From: Culturomica massiliensis
GTDB taxonomy: Bacteria; Bacteroidota; Bacteroidia; Bacteroidales; Marinifilaceae
Length of the DNA: 64,000 nt
Direction of reading: 5' to 3'
NCBI RefSeq assembly: GCF_900091655.1
Contig: NZ_LT594621.1
Coordinates: 3,754,639 to 3,818,638, forward strand
The position numbers and the translations under genes were made by a program. Numbering within the stretch: position 1 is the stretch's first letter; each line of letters opens with the position of its first letter. The notes under the pieces were generated by a model that made no database searches, had not been told where the DNA came from, and saw only the letters and a list, made by a program, of their open reading frames with translations. Below, piece after piece: positions 61,699-64,000 of the stretch.

Positions 61699-62832
61699 AT
61701 GAGTAGTTATTTTACGGAATTGTGGAGTCTTTTGGGGGGAAATGTATATATCCTTATTTTATGCGGAATCTTCTTTCTATACCATTTGATTGTCGTTATT
61801 TATAAAAGTGTATTGATCACTTCCCGGGAGAAGGGAAGTACGGCAAAAGAAGGGGAAGGAATATCGGTCATTATTACTTCTAATAACCGGGCTGAGGAAT
61901 TGAAAGAGAATCTTTGTTTTTTTCTGGAACAGGATTATCCCGATTTTGAAGTGATTGTCGTCGATGAATGTTCAGAAGACAATACACAGGAGGTCTTGGC
62001 AGAGATGCAGCAAAAATATCCCCATCTCCGAACGACCCGGATCTTTCCGGAGACGAAGTTTCGAAGTACGAAAAAGATTGCTATTAATATAGGTATTCTG
62101 GCTGCCCGGCATGATATCCTGCTTTTTTCTGAAATTGATTGCCGGCCGGCTTCCAATGAATGGATTAAAAACATGCAGTCCTACTTTACGCCGGATACCG
62201 TCGTTGTATTAGGATATGCCAATTATCCGGATCAAAGGAAAGGGATGGGCATTCGTCGTGGAATTCGCTTTATGCGCTTCCTGAAGATGTTTTTGTTGAT
62301 TAAGGCAAAATGTTACGTATCGGGAGACGGCAGAAATATGGGATACCGGAAAAAGTTCTATATTTCCAAAAGAGGATTCTCGAGGAATTCACAGAGCTAT
62401 ATCGGATACGATAATGAGATGGTGAATGTTTTGTCCGGCTTGGGAAAGGTGAAAGTGGCCAAAAAGGAAAATACATTTATAATTATAAATGATGATAAAA
62501 AGAAAACCTGGAAGGAGGATTCTTCGTATTATTATATTAATAAAAGAAGATGGCCTGTAAAGGCTTGGTTAAGAGCTGAAATAGATACAATTATTCGTAC
62601 TTTATTATATATTTTTCTGTTTTTTTTACTTTTTAAACAAATATTTAGAGAATATATAATTGCGTGTATATTGTTAACATTTTTAATAGATTTTATAACG
62701 ATAAATATCTATTTGAAGCATCTGAAACAAAAGAAATTATTCTTAATTTCGTTATTTGTCAGTTCTGTAGGTTTTTTATACAGATGGTATTATAATATAT
62801 ACTCAATTTTTACAAGCAAGAAATGGAGATAA
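61699..62832 (+). CDS. Membrane-bound family 2 glycosyltransferase
   Basis: 377 residues: one N-terminal helix (about 15-37), a GT-A domain (about 50-280) with ISVIITSNNRAEELKENL, VDECSEDN and FSEIDCRP (the DxD-like site, here ExD), then three C-terminal helices (about 295-375). The 3' third is notably AT-rich. It probably transfers a sugar to a lipid or surface polymer; the acceptor is unknown. It overlaps the sigma factor gene by 10 bases, an unusual pairing. Confidence 0.88.
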   Translation: MSSYFTELWSLLGGNVYILILCGIFFLYHLIVVIYKSVLITSREKGSTAKEGEGISVIITSNNRAEELKENLCFFLEQDYPDFEVIVVDECSEDNTQEVLAEMQQKYPHLRTTRIFPETKFRSTKKIAINIGILAARHDILLFSEIDCRPASNEWIKNMQSYFTPDTVVVLGYANYPDQRKGMGIRRGIRFMRFLKMFLLIKAKCYVSGDGRNMGYRKKFYISKRGFSRNSQSYIGYDNEMVNVLSGLGKVKVAKKENTFIIINDDKKKTWKEDSSYYYINKRRWPVKAWLRAEIDTIIRTLLYIFLFFLLFKQIFREYIIACILLTFLIDFITINIYLKHLKQKKLFLISLFVSSVGFLYRWYYNIYSIFTSKKWR

Positions 62833-63443
62833 CCAATAATTTATCGGAAAAGGCGCTTTACGATTATAAAATAGTTAAAAATGCGATTGCCGGTGATGAG
62901 AAAGCTTACGCAGAACTTTTCAAAAGATATAAGGATTCCGTGTACTTTATGATTTTGAAAATGGTAAATAACCGTACGGATGCCGAAGATCTGATGTTTG
63001 AAGCTTTTGAGAAAGCATTTTCCAGCTTAAATTACTATTCGCCTCAGTTTGCTTTTAGTACTTGGCTGTTTAAAATCGCTTCCAATAATACGATTGATTT
63101 TATTCGTAAACGAAAGACGTTGACTGTGTCCTTGGACAAGGATGACATAAATCCGGAGGACCGTGGTTATATCAATAGTATTCCGGCGGATATCCGTACC
63201 CCGGATGAAGAGGCTATTCGCTCGCAGCGTGCGGATTTTATGCGGGAGAAGGTGTCGATGCTGAAAGGACGTTACCGTCGTTTGATCGAATTACGTTATT
63301 TCGATGAATTCTCTTATGAGGAAATTGCTGATGAACTGGCTATTCCGCTGGGGACAGTAAAAGCTCAATTGTTTCGAGCCAGGGAGTTGTTGTTGAATAT
63401 TTTACAACATACGGAAATTGCTAAAGAGAATGAAAAAAATTAG
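62823..63443 (+). CDS. ECF-type RNA polymerase sigma factor
   Basis: 206 residues. Region 2 (about 30-98) contains DAEDLMFEAFEKAFSSL and STWLFKIASNNTIDFIRKRK (-10 recognition). Region 4 (about 145-197) has the HTH YEEIADELAIPLGTVKAQLF. No anti-sigma FecR-type gene lies directly behind; a CarboxypepD_reg protein follows, overlapping by 14 bases, so this is not a classic Bacteroidota FecI/FecR/SusC set. Targets are unknown. Confidence 0.94.
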   Translation: MEITNNLSEKALYDYKIVKNAIAGDEKAYAELFKRYKDSVYFMILKMVNNRTDAEDLMFEAFEKAFSSLNYYSPQFAFSTWLFKIASNNTIDFIRKRKTLTVSLDKDDINPEDRGYINSIPADIRTPDEEAIRSQRADFMREKVSMLKGRYRRLIELRYFDEFSYEEIADELAIPLGTVKAQLFRARELLLNILQHTEIAKENEKN

Positions 63444-64000
63444 TTCCCTTTTGTTTTTTGTATTTATTCTGAATGCTTCGTATGCACAAATGCAACCGCA
63501 GGCGGAAGAAGTCCGTTTTTCCGGAATTGTCTTTGACAGTGGAACGACCCGTCCGTTGGCAAATGTCAATTGCAGGCGGGGAGGAATGCTGACGACGACG
63601 GATCTGACGGGACGTTTTGCTATGAATACTGCGGCCGGAGATACGATTTACTTTACACATATCGGTTATAGGCCGTACGAGGTCGTTGTGCCGGATTCTT
63701 TACCGGGGGATGAGTATATATTGGCCGTTTTCGTGACCTCCGATACCGTTCATTTACCGGAAGTGGTTGTAAGGAGAAGATACGGGGAACAAACCCGGCA
63801 ATACCGGATGAATGCAAAGAATAATATGGCCGGTTTGGAGCGGGATGCTTTTTCGCCTCAATTGGAATGGACTCCTGAACAGAATCAGAAAAGGGTGTTG
63901 GATGATTTTGCTGCCAGTACCAATAAAGGACATGTCGATGTCAAATTGGGTGTCGGGTTGGAAAGTTTAAGGGTGTATCAACAGTTGCGTCGTGCCCGTA
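63430..64000 (+). CDS. Exported CarboxypepD_reg-like domain protein, N-terminal part
   Basis: The frame is open from ATG 63430 to the window end (190 codons). Signal peptide about 1-20 (ending SYAQMQ), then a CarboxypepD_reg-like domain at about 28-110 (FSGIVFDSGTTRPLANVN, TTTDLTGRFAM, YFTHIGYRPYEV), as in the N terminus of many Bacteroidota surface proteins. A region with VVVRRRYGEQTRQYR follows, close to a TonB-plug-linking pattern but without a plug in view. It is the third overlapping gene of the GT2-sigma operon. The full function depends on sequence beyond the window. Confidence 0.85.
   Translation, partial: MKKISSLLFFVFILNASYAQMQPQAEEVRFSGIVFDSGTTRPLANVNCRRGGMLTTTDLTGRFAMNTAAGDTIYFTHIGYRPYEVVVPDSLPGDEYILAVFVTSDTVHLPEVVVRRRYGEQTRQYRMNAKNNMAGLERDAFSPQLEWTPEQNQKRVLDDFAASTNKGHVDVKLGVGLESLRVYQQLRRAR

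Overview
The window is a 64 kb stretch of a Bacteroidota chromosome, most likely Bacteroidales. The signs are TAnnTTTG-type promoter -7 boxes, few Shine-Dalgarno sites, many signal peptides and lipoproteins, Bacteroidota-only families (DUF3098, DUF4270, DUF4091, DUF4159, LruC/DUF4842, the lineage-specific BamD and omega), a three-gene fumarate reductase and anaerobic sulfatase maturation. The gene content would fit an Odoribacter-like gut anaerobe, but the genus is a guess. Almost everything is core chromosome; no transposase, integrase, phage module or CRISPR array was found.

Layout. 0-3.6 kb: end of a class II aldolase overlapping mtnA (5'-methylthioadenosine salvage), kdtA, and a small membrane protein. 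3.6-6.9 kb: a variable-looking patch with a nested inverted-repeat element, a compact GNAT / IbrA-like / IbrB-like operon of unknown function, and a dispersed repeat. 6.7-12.2 kb: metK behind a SAM-II-type riboswitch, a YugP-type membrane protease, a GH20 hexosaminidase and a porin. 12.5-21.8 kb: an EF-G paralogue with altered GTPase motifs, an LruC-domain lipoprotein, rsmE, DUF4159, clpB and a DMT exporter. 21.8-24.9 kb: an anSME and aldo/keto reductase operon, then tRNA-Gly and tRNA-Leu preceded by three tandem copies of a tRNA-Gly 5' half. 25-36 kb: the ftsX-DUF3098-uppP-truB-queA series, an M48 lipoprotein protease, a DUF4091 glycosidase-like protein, an alpha-oxoamine synthase, and bamD-rpoZ-coaBC. 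36-45.8 kb: pyrBI, manA, two unknown lipoproteins, an esterase and frdCAB. 45.9-61.5 kb: a GH3-beta-lactamase fusion, a TlpA-like protein, DUF4270 plus an outer membrane protein, a kelch lipoprotein, a long TPR protein, a small HTH protein, mpl, a phosphoesterase/barrel/lipoprotein trio and a PPi-type phosphofructokinase. 61.7-64 kb: a membrane GT2, an ECF sigma factor and the start of a CarboxypepD_reg protein, all overlapping.

How the genes connect. mtnA, the aldolase and SAM-controlled metK handle making SAM and recycling its methylthio by-product. mpl and the NagZ-like fusion both act in peptidoglycan recycling. FtsX, UppP, KdtA and BamD serve the envelope. frdCAB and a PPi-dependent phosphofructokinase fit fermentative, energy-saving metabolism.

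The least-explained parts are the GNAT-IbrA-IbrB operon, the tRNA-Gly half-gene array, the EF-G paralogue, two families of short AT-rich intergenic repeats (one with terminal inverted repeats), two nested inverted-repeat elements, and palindromes upstream of pyrB and of the small HTH gene.
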